From NCBI GenBank assembly GCA_022827905.1, contig JAJEIQ010000014.1, positions 62,001-126,000 on the forward strand: a DNA stretch of 64,000 nt. Reading direction: 5' to 3'. The number at the start of each line of letters is the position of its first letter. Position 1 is the stretch's first letter. The position numbers and the translations under genes are program-made. Under the pieces are notes generated by a model. That model saw only the letters and a list, made by a program, of their open reading frames with translations, did not search any database and had not been told where the DNA came from. Origin of the DNA: Pseudomonadales bacterium. Its GTDB lineage: Bacteria > Pseudomonadota > Gammaproteobacteria > Pseudomonadales > Azotimanducaceae. Shown piece after piece: positions 51,978-60,789 of the stretch.

Positions 51978-53393
51978 CTATTCCTCCGCTCCTGGGTAGG
52001 CCGCGCCAGCTTGGGCTGAAGCGTCGGCGACTTGAGTTTCACCTAAGGTGTTGATGTAGGCAACGACATCGTTCACGGCGCCGTCGTACTTGAGTATGCG
52101 AGCCATTTCGGCCATTTGCCAGCCGTACAGGTCGTCCGCATGGCGCCCCCGAATGTCGGCCTTGAAGTTCTCCAACTGCCGGGCCAGGTACCAATCGGTC
52201 ATGCCCGCCATGCGCGGCGCATTCAGCGCCTTGATGCCCTCGGCGTCGTAGCCATGGCAGGCGCCGCAGGTGACCCAGATATCCTCGCCGCGCTCGGCGT
52301 CGCCGGTGATGGTGACCTCGGCGGGCTCATCCGGCAGGGTGCCGATGTAGGCGATGACGTCCTCCATGGCCTGCTCGTTCACCAGCGTCATGACCATGGG
52401 CGCCATCTGCTGGCCGAAGGTGTCCTGCGGGTGGGCGCCGCGAACGCCGGCCTTGTAGTAGTTGAGCTGGCGGCGCAGGTACCAGTCCTCCTGGCCAGCG
52501 ATCTTGGGTGAGTTCATGATCTGCATGCCCTTGCCCTCCGGGCCGTGGCAGGCCACGCACACGGCGTACTGCGCTTGCCCGGCCACCGGATCGCCCTGCG
52601 GGCGGGCGAGGATGTCGGCGTAGGTGGGCTGCGCGGCGTACCAAGCCTCGTAGTCCGCCGCCTCATCGACCACCACCTTGCCGCGCATGGCGAAATGGCC
52701 GATGCCGCAAAGCTCCTCGCACAGCACCTCGAATTCGCCCACCTTGGTGGGCTTAAGCCACAGGTAGGAGACCAGGCCCGGCACCAAATCCATCTTGACC
52801 CGGAACTGGGCGACCGTGAAGTTGTGCAGCACGTCCTTGGAGCGCAGGTTGATCTTGACGTCGCGGCCGATCGGCAGATGCACCACGTTGCTCTCGATCA
52901 GCCGATCGTCCTGGCCGTGGGGATCGTCGGGATCCATGCCGAAGGGGTTGTCGTCGGTGATGCGCTTGGCGTCCACGTTGCCGAACTTGCCGTCATCGCC
53001 CGGCAGCCGGTAGCTCCAATGCCACTGCTGGCCGATGGCCTCGATTTCGTCGGCGTCCTCCGGCACGGTGACGAATTCCGCCCAGACGATCAGGCCGGGC
53101 GCCAGCATGGCGGCGACGCCGACCGCGGTGATGGCGGTCAGCCAGAACTCAAGCTTGGGGTTCTCCGGCTCGTACTCGGACCGCTTCTCCTTGTTGTAGC
53201 GGAACTTGATGACGCAATACGCCATGAAGCCGTTGACGGCGACGAAGACAATGCCCGTCACCCAGAAGGTAACGTCGATCGTGAAGTCGATCAGGCCCCA
53301 GTTGGAGGCCAAGGGGGTCAGGTACCAAGGGCTCAGAATGTGAAAAAGGACCGAGCCAACGATCAAAATGATCAGTGCAACAGCAAATGCCAT
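51978..53393 (-). CDS. ctaC: Cytochrome c oxidase subunit II fused to two cytochrome c domains
   Basis: A 471-residue protein. Two transmembrane segments (about 1-20 and 38-62) are followed by the CuA domain, with HNFTVAQFRVKMDLVPG and the ligand motif CEELCGIGHFAM. Two c-type heme domains then follow: CVACHG (about 282) and CGACHG (about 386), each with a distal Met region (QMAPMV; QMAEMA). This is a caa3-like oxidase with two hemes rather than the usual one. It is followed directly by coxA. Confidence 0.93.
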   Translation of the reverse strand: MAFAVALIILIVGSVLFHILSPWYLTPLASNWGLIDFTIDVTFWVTGIVFVAVNGFMAYCVIKFRYNKEKRSEYEPENPKLEFWLTAITAVGVAAMLAPGLIVWAEFVTVPEDADEIEAIGQQWHWSYRLPGDDGKFGNVDAKRITDDNPFGMDPDDPHGQDDRLIESNVVHLPIGRDVKINLRSKDVLHNFTVAQFRVKMDLVPGLVSYLWLKPTKVGEFEVLCEELCGIGHFAMRGKVVVDEAADYEAWYAAQPTYADILARPQGDPVAGQAQYAVCVACHGPEGKGMQIMNSPKIAGQEDWYLRRQLNYYKAGVRGAHPQDTFGQQMAPMVMTLVNEQAMEDVIAYIGTLPDEPAEVTITGDAERGEDIWVTCGACHGYDAEGIKALNAPRMAGMTDWYLARQLENFKADIRGRHADDLYGWQMAEMARILKYDGAVNDVVAYINTLGETQVADASAQAGAAYPGAEE

Positions 53394-53410
53394 CTATGCA
53401 GCTTCCTCAA

Positions 53411-53929
53411 CTAATTTTCTTGCAAGCTCTCCACAACGCTGCGGATGAGCGTGAAGTCCTCGGTCTGCGCACCCTTCAGCACGCGTTCCACCACGCCTTC
53501 GGCGTTGATGATGAACGCTGCCGGCAACGCGGACACGCCGTACCGGCGAGCCGTGCCGCCACCGAGGTCCAAGGCATTAGGATAACCGATGGAAACCCGT
53601 TCAAGGAAGCGAACCGCATCGGGGCGGCTAGTATCCAGATTTAGGCCGACGACTTCAAACTTTTCTTGCGGCCAATCTTTCCGCAGGGCGTCGAGCTTAG
53701 GCATCGACCGCCGGCAGGGGGCGCACCAGCTCGACCAGAACTCCAAATAGAGAACCTTGCCGCGATAGTCGGCCAGCGTTATGGGCTCGGCGTCGGCGTC
53801 CATGGCAGGCAACGTGAAGCCGGGCGCCGGATCTCCGGCCTGGACGGCCATGGCGGGCGCCGCCCAAGCCATAACCCCTAGGAAGGCTCCGCAGGCCAGT
53901 GCGCTTCGCGTTAGGGCAACGGGTTTCAT
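53411..53929 (-). CDS. TlpA-like thiol-disulfide protein (exported)
   Basis: A 172-residue thioredoxin-fold protein. Signal peptide 1-28 (ending APAMA). FWSSWCAPCRRSMPKLDAL holds the CxxC redox site; GVSALPAAFIINAEG holds the cis-Pro. It is 17 nt upstream of coxB. TlpA-type proteins reduce the CuA cysteines in known bacteria; assembly of this oxidase is the likely role. GGGGAG precedes ATG 53929. Confidence 0.88.
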   Translation of the reverse strand: MKPVALTRSALACGAFLGVMAWAAPAMAVQAGDPAPGFTLPAMDADAEPITLADYRGKVLYLEFWSSWCAPCRRSMPKLDALRKDWPQEKFEVVGLNLDTSRPDAVRFLERVSIGYPNALDLGGGTARRYGVSALPAAFIINAEGVVERVLKGAQTEDFTLIRSVVESLQEN

Positions 53930-53949
53930 CAATTCTCCCCAAAGGGACA

Positions 53950-54306
53950 TCAATCGTCCTCAAGGGGAATGACCAAGCAGGTGCGCGGTTCGCCCCCCAC
54001 CGCACGGGAAATGTGTCCCTGGCCGGTGGTGTCCTCCGCCAGCACAGTCGAGCCGGGGCCGAACCGCCGCTTGGTTCCGTCGCCGAGCTCAATTTCGACG
54101 CTGCCGGTCAAGTTGACGATGAACTGCCGCCGGGGCGCATTGTGAAAGCTCCAGCCGTAGTCCCCGGAGACTTCCCGAAACACCACCGAACGGGCTGGCC
54201 AAGGCTCGGACATGCGGCCACTGCCACCAAAATCCTCCAGTTCCAACTCGATGTCCTCGAAATGGGACCGCCCATCATCGCCCGTGTGGAGTCTGGTCAC
54301 TTGCAT
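53950..54306 (-). CDS. Cupin-domain protein
   Basis: A 118-residue protein: WSFHNAPRRQFIVNLTGSVEIELGDG and FGPGSTVLAEDTTGQGHISRAVG match the two cupin motifs, with metal ligands only partly conserved (HISRAVG retained). ATG 54306 is chosen; a longer frame would run into the P450 start. It lies 20 nt upstream of tlpA and may be in the same transcript. Function unknown. Confidence 0.8.
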   Translation of the reverse strand: MQVTRLHTGDDGRSHFEDIELELEDFGGSGRMSEPWPARSVVFREVSGDYGWSFHNAPRRQFIVNLTGSVEIELGDGTKRRFGPGSTVLAEDTTGQGHISRAVGGEPRTCLVIPLEDD

Positions 54307-54374
54307 GTTCGCGCCCGCGCCGCCGTAGAAAGATGCGGGCAAGATTGCATGGTGTGGGCCCATGCCGCAAGGGT

Positions 54375-54392
54375 TGCTTCGAATTCGAAACA
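54375..54392. promoter_or_regulatory. Inverted repeat, candidate operator of the P450 gene
   Basis: TGCTTCGAATTCGAAACA; the central 12 bp TTCGAATTCGAA is a perfect palindrome and the outer bases pair except one. It lies in the divergent gap between the cupin and P450 genes, 51 nt before the P450 ATG. A regulator-binding role is inferred from form and place only. Confidence 0.45.
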
Positions 54393-54442
54393 AAGCAGGT
54401 CCCTCGTGATAGGATTTTGCTTTTCCCTCGGAGCATCCAAAC

Positions 54443-55702
54443 ATGAGCGAAGCCTTGGAACTGCCGGTCAACGATCCTTGGACGATGCCCCTAGCGGACA
54501 TCGACGTGAGCGACGCGTCGCTTTACTCCAGCGACACCGTTCATCCCTACTTCGCTCGGTTGCGCCGCGACGCCCCGGTGCACTACTGCGCCGAGAGCGC
54601 CAGCGGCCCCTACTGGTCGGTCACCCGCTTTGAGGACATCAAGCACGTCGATACCCACCATCATCAGTTCTCCTCCGAACTCGGCGGCATCAGCATCGCC
54701 GAGCTGGAGCTCGAGGAGCACGTCCAGCTCGAGAACTTCATCGCCATGGACCCGCCCAAGCACACCGCGCAGCGCAAGACCGTGGCACCTTCGGTGGCAC
54801 CGGCCAACCTGCGCAACCTGGCGCCCATCATTCGCGAACGGGTCATCGACATCTTGGACAACCTGCCGATTGGCGAGACCTTCAATTGGGTCGACCAGGT
54901 TTCCATTGAGCTGACGGCGCGCATGCTCGCCACGCTCTTCGACTTCCCTTACGCGGACCGCCGCAAGCTCGTTCACTGGTCCGACCTCGCCACGGCCACG
55001 CCGCAACTCATGGGCGATGCGGGCCTGCCCGGCGAGTACCGGCTCAAGGAATTGACGGAGTGCGCGAACACCTTCGCCGAGTTGTGGCACGAGCGCGCAG
55101 GACGCGAGCCGGGCAACGACCTGATCTCCATGCTGGCCCACGGCGAAGACACCAAGGACATGCTGCAACGGCCCGTCGAATTCCTAGGCAACCTGATGCT
55201 GCTAATCGTCGGCGGCAACGACACCACACGCAACTCGATCAGTGGCGGCGCGCTGGCGTTCCACCGCTATCCCGGCGAATTCCGCAAACTGCAAGGCGAC
55301 CGGAGCCTCGTCCCCAACGCCGCCAGCGAGATGATCCGCTGGCAAACGCCGGTGATCCACATGCGGCGCACCGCCACCGAAGACACCGAGTTGGCGGGCA
55401 AACGCATAAGGGCCGGCGACAAGGTCATCATGTGGTATCTCTCCGGCAACCGCGACGAGGCGGTGTTTGACGACGCCGAGCGGCTGGTCATCGACCGTCC
55501 CAACGCCCGCCAGCACGTCGCCTTCGGCTACGGCATTCACCGCTGCATGGGCAACCGCTTGGCGGAAATGCAGCTGCAGGTGCTCTGGGAGGAGATTCTG
55601 GAACGGTTCGAGCGCATCGAGGTGGTCGGCGAACCGGTGCACGCGGCCAACAACTTCATTCGCGGCATCCTGGAACTGCCCGTCCGGATCACCCGCAGGT
55701 AA
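54443..55702 (+). CDS. Cytochrome P450, CYP153-like
   Basis: A 419-residue soluble P450. GGNDTTR (257-263) is the I-helix oxygen-activation motif, EMIR (296-299) the ExxR, and FGYGIHRCMG (361-370) the heme loop with Cys368. Long stretches agree with the CYP153 terminal alkane/fatty-acid hydroxylases, for example GPYWSVTRFEDI, FIAMDPPKH, RKTVAPSVAP, MLATLFDFP, NDLISMLAH and SHMRR-like IHMRR. CYP153 operons normally contain a ferredoxin and a ferredoxin reductase; neither is seen here. A Rieske oxygenase follows 41 nt downstream. Confidence 0.88.
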   Translation: MSEALELPVNDPWTMPLADIDVSDASLYSSDTVHPYFARLRRDAPVHYCAESASGPYWSVTRFEDIKHVDTHHHQFSSELGGISIAELELEEHVQLENFIAMDPPKHTAQRKTVAPSVAPANLRNLAPIIRERVIDILDNLPIGETFNWVDQVSIELTARMLATLFDFPYADRRKLVHWSDLATATPQLMGDAGLPGEYRLKELTECANTFAELWHERAGREPGNDLISMLAHGEDTKDMLQRPVEFLGNLMLLIVGGNDTTRNSISGGALAFHRYPGEFRKLQGDRSLVPNAASEMIRWQTPVIHMRRTATEDTELAGKRIRAGDKVIMWYLSGNRDEAVFDDAERLVIDRPNARQHVAFGYGIHRCMGNRLAEMQLQVLWEEILERFERIEVVGEPVHAANNFIRGILELPVRITRR

Positions 55703-55743
55703 ACCCACAGACCACTCTCCACATCCATCCAGAGGAGGAAGCA

Positions 55744-57291
55744 ATGGCCGAACCCGCTCTCATCCCGGTACGCACCATCGACGACGCCTACCACCGGCTG
55801 CTGGACGAGGAAACTCGCCCAGTTCCGGCCTCCTACCGGCGCGACAACCCGATCGCACCGGGACCGACCCGCGTGCCGGTGGCGCGCTACACCTCCCAAG
55901 CCTTCTTTGATCTGGAAGTGGAGAAGATATGGAAGCGCGCTTGGCAAATGGCTTGCCACGAGGACGACTTGCCCAACGTGGGCGATTACGTGCCCTACGA
56001 CATCGCCGGGATGTCCTTCCTGGTGGTCCGCACCGGCGCCGATGAGTTCAAGGCCTACTACAACGCCTGCCTGCACCGGGGACGGAAGCTGCGCGAAAAC
56101 CGCGGCGGGCGGGCCACCGAGTTCCGTTGCCCTTTCCACGGCTGGACTTGGAACATCGACGGCAGCCTGCGCCAAGTGCCCTGCCAATGGGACTACCCCG
56201 GCCTAAAGGCCAGCGAGCAGTCGCTGCCGGAGGTCCGGACCGGCCGTTGGGGACGCTTCATCTTCATCAACCCCGACCCCAACTGCGAGCCCCTTGAGAA
56301 CTTTCTGGGCGATCTATCCAGCCACTTCGAGCTGCTGCCCTACGAGCGGCGCTACAAGGCCGCCCATGTGGCCAAGACCATTCGCTGCAACTGGAAGGTG
56401 GCCTCGGAAGCCTTCATGGAGTCTTACCACGTCATCGCCACCCACCCGCAAATCCTGCTCGGGGGCGTCCACGACGTGGACACCAAGTACGACGTGTTCG
56501 GCAACTACTCCCGGGCGATCCGCTGTGGAGCCTTGGAGAGCCAAGGACAGCCGGAGTGGGACCCGCTCCCCGACGACGGCAAGCGGCGGCTGCGCCACCC
56601 GCTCAACGGCTGGGTCTATGAGGCCGCTGGCGAGAACTTGGTGCGCGTCACCACCCCCAAGGGCAAGACCGGCCTGTTCACCGCCAACGCTGAGCCGGTG
56701 GAGGGTGAGTTGGGAGACGTCAATCCGCACCTGTGCAACTGGGTGGGTGGCCGGCAGCTGCCCCAATCGGAGCTGGAGCGGGCCATGGCGGAACGCAACG
56801 CCAAGAACGACAAGTCCCAGCCGACGCATCCCCGCGTCGCCTACGCGCAGATGCAGCGCGAAATGCTCAAGCCCGTGGTCCCCTCCATCGCCGACCAAAT
56901 CGCCGACATCGAGTTCTCGTCGGTGTTCTTCACGGTGTTCCCCAACTTCCACCCGTGGGGGTCGTTCAACAGCATCAACTACCGCTTCCGCCCCAAGGGC
57001 CGCAACCCCGATGAGTGCATCATGGAGTGCATGTTCCTAGCCCCGATCCCGGAGCACGGCGAGTACGAACCGGTCCGCCAGATCCACTGGCTGGGGCCGG
57101 ACGACGACTGGACCGACGCTCCGGAACTCGGCATGTTGGCCAAGGTCTTCAACCAGGACGTGCGCAACCTGCCCCACGTCCAGGACGGCCTGCACGCCAC
57201 CGCCAAGGAGTACGTGCAGTTCGCCGACTACAACGAAACCAAGCCCCGGCACCTGCATATGCTGATCGATGAGTGGATCGCCCGGCCTTAG
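55744..57291 (+). CDS. Rieske non-heme iron ring-hydroxylating oxygenase, alpha subunit
   Basis: A 515-residue protein. The N-terminal Rieske domain has CLHRGRKL (Cys109, His111) and CPFHGWTW (Cys129, His132). The catalytic domain has NWKVASEAFMESYHVIATHPQ, where the usual bridging Asp of the E-x-F-x-D-x-YH motif reads Glu-Ser. AGGAGG supports ATG 55744. No beta subunit, ferredoxin or reductase is encoded nearby. It may act on steroid-, terpenoid- or aromatic-like substrates, but the specificity is not readable. Confidence 0.88.
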   Translation: MAEPALIPVRTIDDAYHRLLDEETRPVPASYRRDNPIAPGPTRVPVARYTSQAFFDLEVEKIWKRAWQMACHEDDLPNVGDYVPYDIAGMSFLVVRTGADEFKAYYNACLHRGRKLRENRGGRATEFRCPFHGWTWNIDGSLRQVPCQWDYPGLKASEQSLPEVRTGRWGRFIFINPDPNCEPLENFLGDLSSHFELLPYERRYKAAHVAKTIRCNWKVASEAFMESYHVIATHPQILLGGVHDVDTKYDVFGNYSRAIRCGALESQGQPEWDPLPDDGKRRLRHPLNGWVYEAAGENLVRVTTPKGKTGLFTANAEPVEGELGDVNPHLCNWVGGRQLPQSELERAMAERNAKNDKSQPTHPRVAYAQMQREMLKPVVPSIADQIADIEFSSVFFTVFPNFHPWGSFNSINYRFRPKGRNPDECIMECMFLAPIPEHGEYEPVRQIHWLGPDDDWTDAPELGMLAKVFNQDVRNLPHVQDGLHATAKEYVQFADYNETKPRHLHMLIDEWIARP

Positions 57292-57387
57292 AAGCTGTTA
57301 AAACCGACCGCACCATCCACAGGCGGAGTGTTCCCTTCCGGGCAGGCAGAACGCATAATTTCGGTTTCGCCTAGACAGGAACCGCCC

Positions 57388-58398
57388 ATGCCCGAAGCCG
57401 TCAACCGTCAATTCCTGCTCGCCGCGCGCCCTCACGGGATGGTCAAGGCCTCCGATTTCGAGTACCGGGAGGTCGCTGTGCCGACGCCGGGACCGGGCGA
57501 GGCGCTCATCAAATCCAACTACATCTCGCTGGATCCCTCCATGCGTGGGCAAATGGAGAATCGAGCCGACTACGTCGCACCCCTATCGCTCGGCAGCGTC
57601 ATGCGAGCGCGGGGCGTCGGCACGGTGGTGGCCTCCAACCACCCAGACTATCCCGAAGGCACCCAGGTGACCGGCACCTTCGGCATGCAGGACTACGCCC
57701 TGTCGGACGGCACGAAGCTGCCGCTGCGGACCTTCGAGGCCGGCATCGATCCCAAGGTGGCCCTGGGCGTGCTCGGCGGCACCGGCATGACCGCCTACTT
57801 CGGGCTGCTCCATGTCGGCCAGCCCAAGGCGGGGGACGTGGTGGTGATCAGCGGCGCCGCCGGAGCCACCGGCAGCGTCGCCGGACAGATCGCCAAGATC
57901 AAGGGCTGCACGGTGTTCGGCATGGCGGGCAGCGACGAGAAGTGCGCCTGGCTGACCGATGAGCTCGGCTTCGACGGCGCCTTCAACTACAAGACCGCCG
58001 ACGTGGCGGCGGAGGTGGATCGCCTCTGCCCCAACGGCATCAACCTGTTCTTCGACAACGTGGGCGGCGAGATACTCGACATCTGCCTCGACCGCATCGC
58101 CATGAACGCCCGCATCGTGATCTGCGGCGGCATCTCCCGCTACAATTTCACCGAACAGCCGCCGGGACCCAAGAACTACTTCAACCTGGTCTTCCGCCGT
58201 GCCCGCATGGAGGGCTTCATCGTCATCGACTACGAAGACCGCTACCCGGAAGCCGAGGCCGAGATGCGCCGCTGGATCGACGCCGGGCAGCTCAAGCAGC
58301 AAACCACCGTCATCGACGGCTTCAAGGAACTGCCAAACGCCTTGATTCAGCTCTTCGAGGGCGCCAACACCGGCAAGATGATGGTGCGGACCACCTGA
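57388..58398 (+). CDS. NADP-dependent MDR oxidoreductase (leukotriene B4 dehydrogenase/CurA-like)
   Basis: A 336-residue zinc-free medium-chain reductase. NYISLDPSMRGQM and LGVLGGTGMTAYFGLLHVG lead to VVISGAAGATGSVAGQIAKIKGC, the NADPH loop; FFDNVGGEILD and YEDRYPEAEAEM follow. Such enzymes reduce alpha,beta-unsaturated ketones or aldehydes. ATG 57388 is chosen because the longer frame does not match the family. Third gene of the P450-Rieske run. Confidence 0.9.
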   Translation: MPEAVNRQFLLAARPHGMVKASDFEYREVAVPTPGPGEALIKSNYISLDPSMRGQMENRADYVAPLSLGSVMRARGVGTVVASNHPDYPEGTQVTGTFGMQDYALSDGTKLPLRTFEAGIDPKVALGVLGGTGMTAYFGLLHVGQPKAGDVVVISGAAGATGSVAGQIAKIKGCTVFGMAGSDEKCAWLTDELGFDGAFNYKTADVAAEVDRLCPNGINLFFDNVGGEILDICLDRIAMNARIVICGGISRYNFTEQPPGPKNYFNLVFRRARMEGFIVIDYEDRYPEAEAEMRRWIDAGQLKQQTTVIDGFKELPNALIQLFEGANTGKMMVRTT

Positions 58399-58416
58399 AG
58401 CAACAGGAGCCATGAC

Positions 58417-58950
58417 ATGAGTGACGAACTGCAAGCCCTGAAGGCCCGCATCGCCCGCCTGGAGGCCAAGGAGGCCGTGCTCAGCGCCTTCAACCGCTAT
58501 CTGTACAGCCTGGACACCGGCTACGGCGACGAAATCGTGGACTGCTACACCGAGGACGCCGTGCTCGACGTACCGAACTTTCCCGGCGCCGGCGGCGATG
58601 ACCTGCACTTCGAGGGCCGGGCGGAGATCGCGCCCCTCTACGCCCCCTACGCCAACGGCCCGAAGGGCATCCGCGGCGGCCACCATTCGGCCAACATCGC
58701 CATCAACGTGGCACCGGACCTCAACTCCGCCGAAGTCACCGCGTACTTCATGACCAACACTGCCAACGGGGTGCAGGGTGGGCGCTACGAAGGGGTCATG
58801 CGGCCCGGAACGGACGGCCAATGGCGCTGGCAGACGCTGGCCATCACCAGCGCCTGGGGGTGGCAAGCGAAGGACTTCGATACCGTATCCGAACCCGTCG
58901 GCCTAGAGTACTCGCCGTTCGGCGGCCGTCACGCAGCTTACACCCCCTAG
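58417..58950 (+). CDS. SnoaL-like/NTF2-fold protein
   Basis: A 177-residue protein. A coiled N-terminus (LQALKARIARLEAKEAVLSAFNRYLYSLDTG) leads to DCYTEDAVLDVPNF and GRAEIAPLY, the SnoaL_4 pattern seen in small ring-hydroxylating beta-subunit-like and isomerase proteins. It lies 18 nt after the reductase and converges with a GST gene (1 bp apart). Substrate unknown; the beta subunits of Rieske dioxygenases share this fold. Confidence 0.8.
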   Translation: MSDELQALKARIARLEAKEAVLSAFNRYLYSLDTGYGDEIVDCYTEDAVLDVPNFPGAGGDDLHFEGRAEIAPLYAPYANGPKGIRGGHHSANIAINVAPDLNSAEVTAYFMTNTANGVQGGRYEGVMRPGTDGQWRWQTLAITSAWGWQAKDFDTVSEPVGLEYSPFGGRHAAYTP

Positions 58951-58951
58951 C

Positions 58952-59992
58952 CTAGGGCGCCTGAAACAGCGCCTCGCAGCCGGTTCCAGCCAGCAGTTCA
59001 TCCACGCAGGCGCGGTCCTCCCTATCGAGCCGCGCCCGTTCGCTGCGCAGCCATTGCAGGCATTTGGCCTGATACGGGAAGGGCTTTTGGGTCCATAGCC
59101 GCCCATCGATCTCGGTGCGCACCTCATCCGCACCCTGATTGACCGCCGCGGCGTTGGCCAACAACGCGGGAGCGTACACCCGACCCACTTCCTCCAGCAG
59201 TCCGCGCAGGGTGTCCGGCAGCGCATCGCGGTCGAACCAGTGGTCCTCGGCAGGCTCCAAGCCGGACAGATCCTCCATGACGCCCACCCAGGCAAAGACG
59301 TGGGGGGCACTTTCCAAGGCGATTTGCATCGGCGTCGGATCGAACCCGGTCAACTGGGTGAGCTGGCCAAAGATGGCGAAGTCAGCGGCGCCTGGACGCT
59401 GCCCAAGCACGAAGGGACCGTTGCGGATGTGGGCGTCGAACAAGCCCAGGAAGCGCTTGTAGCTCGCCTCGATGATCGGGGCGGTGGTCTCATTGCTGCC
59501 CACCACGTGCAGGCGGCTGATCTGCCGCTCGCGGATGAACGCCGACATGGGCGCGATTTCAGAGTCGCTGGCGGCCAGGTTTCGCCACCGGGGCAGGATC
59601 TCGCCGCCGCGCTCAATGTCCGCCGCATAGTGCCAGCGATAGTGGAACATTGCCTTGGTCAGCCATTCATCGCCGTAGTCCTCAAGCAGGAAGTCGATGA
59701 ACGCCAAGGCCGGATCGGACGCTATGACCGAGCGTCCCAGAACCTCCTGCTCCAGGCGGCGGATGATGGGCGAGGAGTCCACCACCGCCTCGAGCTCGCC
59801 ATCGTCGGCGGGCAAGTAAAAGGTGGGCATCAGGCCCACCTTCGGCTGAGGCAGACCGGCATCCGGCTCCCTTCCGTCCACCGCACTTTGCAGAAAGCGA
59901 TAGGGAATGCGCCGGTAGCGCATCAGCGCCAGCATTTTGCGGGTGTATGGGGAGCCGGGCGCTCCCTTCAAAGCGATTGGGGCATCAAGCAT
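58952..59992 (-). CDS. Glutathione S-transferase family protein
   Basis: A 346-residue protein, longer than typical GSTs (about 200-230). The N-terminal thioredoxin-like domain is ALKGAPGSPYTRKMLALMRYRRIPY and VVDSSPIIRRLE (Ser of the GSH site). The all-helical C-terminal domain has FVLGQRPGAADFAIFGQL, the GST_C signature. The function is unknown. Confidence 0.85.
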   Translation of the reverse strand: MLDAPIALKGAPGSPYTRKMLALMRYRRIPYRFLQSAVDGREPDAGLPQPKVGLMPTFYLPADDGELEAVVDSSPIIRRLEQEVLGRSVIASDPALAFIDFLLEDYGDEWLTKAMFHYRWHYAADIERGGEILPRWRNLAASDSEIAPMSAFIRERQISRLHVVGSNETTAPIIEASYKRFLGLFDAHIRNGPFVLGQRPGAADFAIFGQLTQLTGFDPTPMQIALESAPHVFAWVGVMEDLSGLEPAEDHWFDRDALPDTLRGLLEEVGRVYAPALLANAAAVNQGADEVRTEIDGRLWTQKPFPYQAKCLQWLRSERARLDREDRACVDELLAGTGCEALFQAP

Positions 59993-60213
59993 GGAGGTGC
60001 GCTCAAGACGGCGAAACGGAGCATCAGTATAGCGCTCCCAACCCGCGAACGAAGGCGGTGGAACCGGAGATAGCCATTCTGAACCGCCCTCAACGAATTA
60101 GCGGGCACCAAGCGTCAATCTCCCACAAGGAGTGCGGAGTTAGCCTACAGACAACCTCAGTCGCTCGGGCTTGGATGGCGTTTTTCCAAACCTGCCCCAG
60201 GGGGCATATACTC

Positions 60214-60711
60214 ATGCAGCAAGCAGTCGAAGAAATCGGGGTGATGACCAAGAGCCTTGAGGCATCGGGTCTTGAGCGGCGCCAGGCGGATGCGGCCGTG
60301 CGGGCCATCGCCAACTCCATCGAGAAGTTTGCGGTGACGCCCGACAGGCTGCGCGAGGCATTCGACGAACACCGGTCGGAGATGGCTGCCCTATTCCGGG
60401 AGCAGACCGCGGCAATGAACGCTCGGTTCGACGACCAGAACGCTGTCATCAATGCCCGGTTCGAGGATCACCGGTCGGACATCAACGCCCGATTCGAGGA
60501 TCAAAGGTCGGACACCAACGCCCGATTCGAGGACCAAGGGTCGGACACCAACGCTCGTTTCAATGATCTAAGGTCAGACATGAACAAGCAGTTTGAAGCC
60601 CTGCGCACGGAGTTGCGGGCTGAAACCTCGCGCCTGTTTACGCTGACCCTCTCCATTGCGATGGGCATGGCGGGCATGGTGGGCGTCTTCATCATCGACA
60701 AGCTGTCGTAG
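60214..60711 (+). CDS. Coiled-coil protein with 11-residue repeats and C-terminal membrane anchor
   Basis: A 165-residue protein. Residues about 15-60 resemble DUF1640-like proteins (LEASGLERRQADAAVRAI). Six consecutive 11-residue units follow (NARFEDQRSDT type), forming a hendecad coiled coil, then one transmembrane segment near the C-terminus (LFTLTLSIAMGMAGMVGVFII). The start is ATG 60214 with AGGGGG at 9 nt; ATG 60244 behind CGGGGTG is an alternative, and TATACT at 60207 with TTTCCA 18 nt earlier could be a promoter that would favour it. It probably sits in the inner membrane with a cytoplasmic rod. Role unknown. Confidence 0.7.
   Translation: MQQAVEEIGVMTKSLEASGLERRQADAAVRAIANSIEKFAVTPDRLREAFDEHRSEMAALFREQTAAMNARFDDQNAVINARFEDHRSDINARFEDQRSDTNARFEDQGSDTNARFNDLRSDMNKQFEALRTELRAETSRLFTLTLSIAMGMAGMVGVFIIDKLS
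60418..60615 (+). repeat. Six 33-bp tandem repeats
   Basis: Units begin at 60418, 60451, 60484, 60517, 60550 and 60583. Each encodes an 11-residue N-A-R-F-x-D-x-x-S-D-x unit; the last (NKQFEALRTEL) is the most diverged. Units 3 and 4 are almost identical at the DNA level, pointing to recent slippage or unequal exchange. Confidence 0.85.
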
Positions 60712-60789
60712 CCTGCCCCGTCATCCCATTTCCACCCCCGATAGTGGTAAATTCCTCTTTTCAGCGCAGCCAACCAAAACGGAGCCCCC

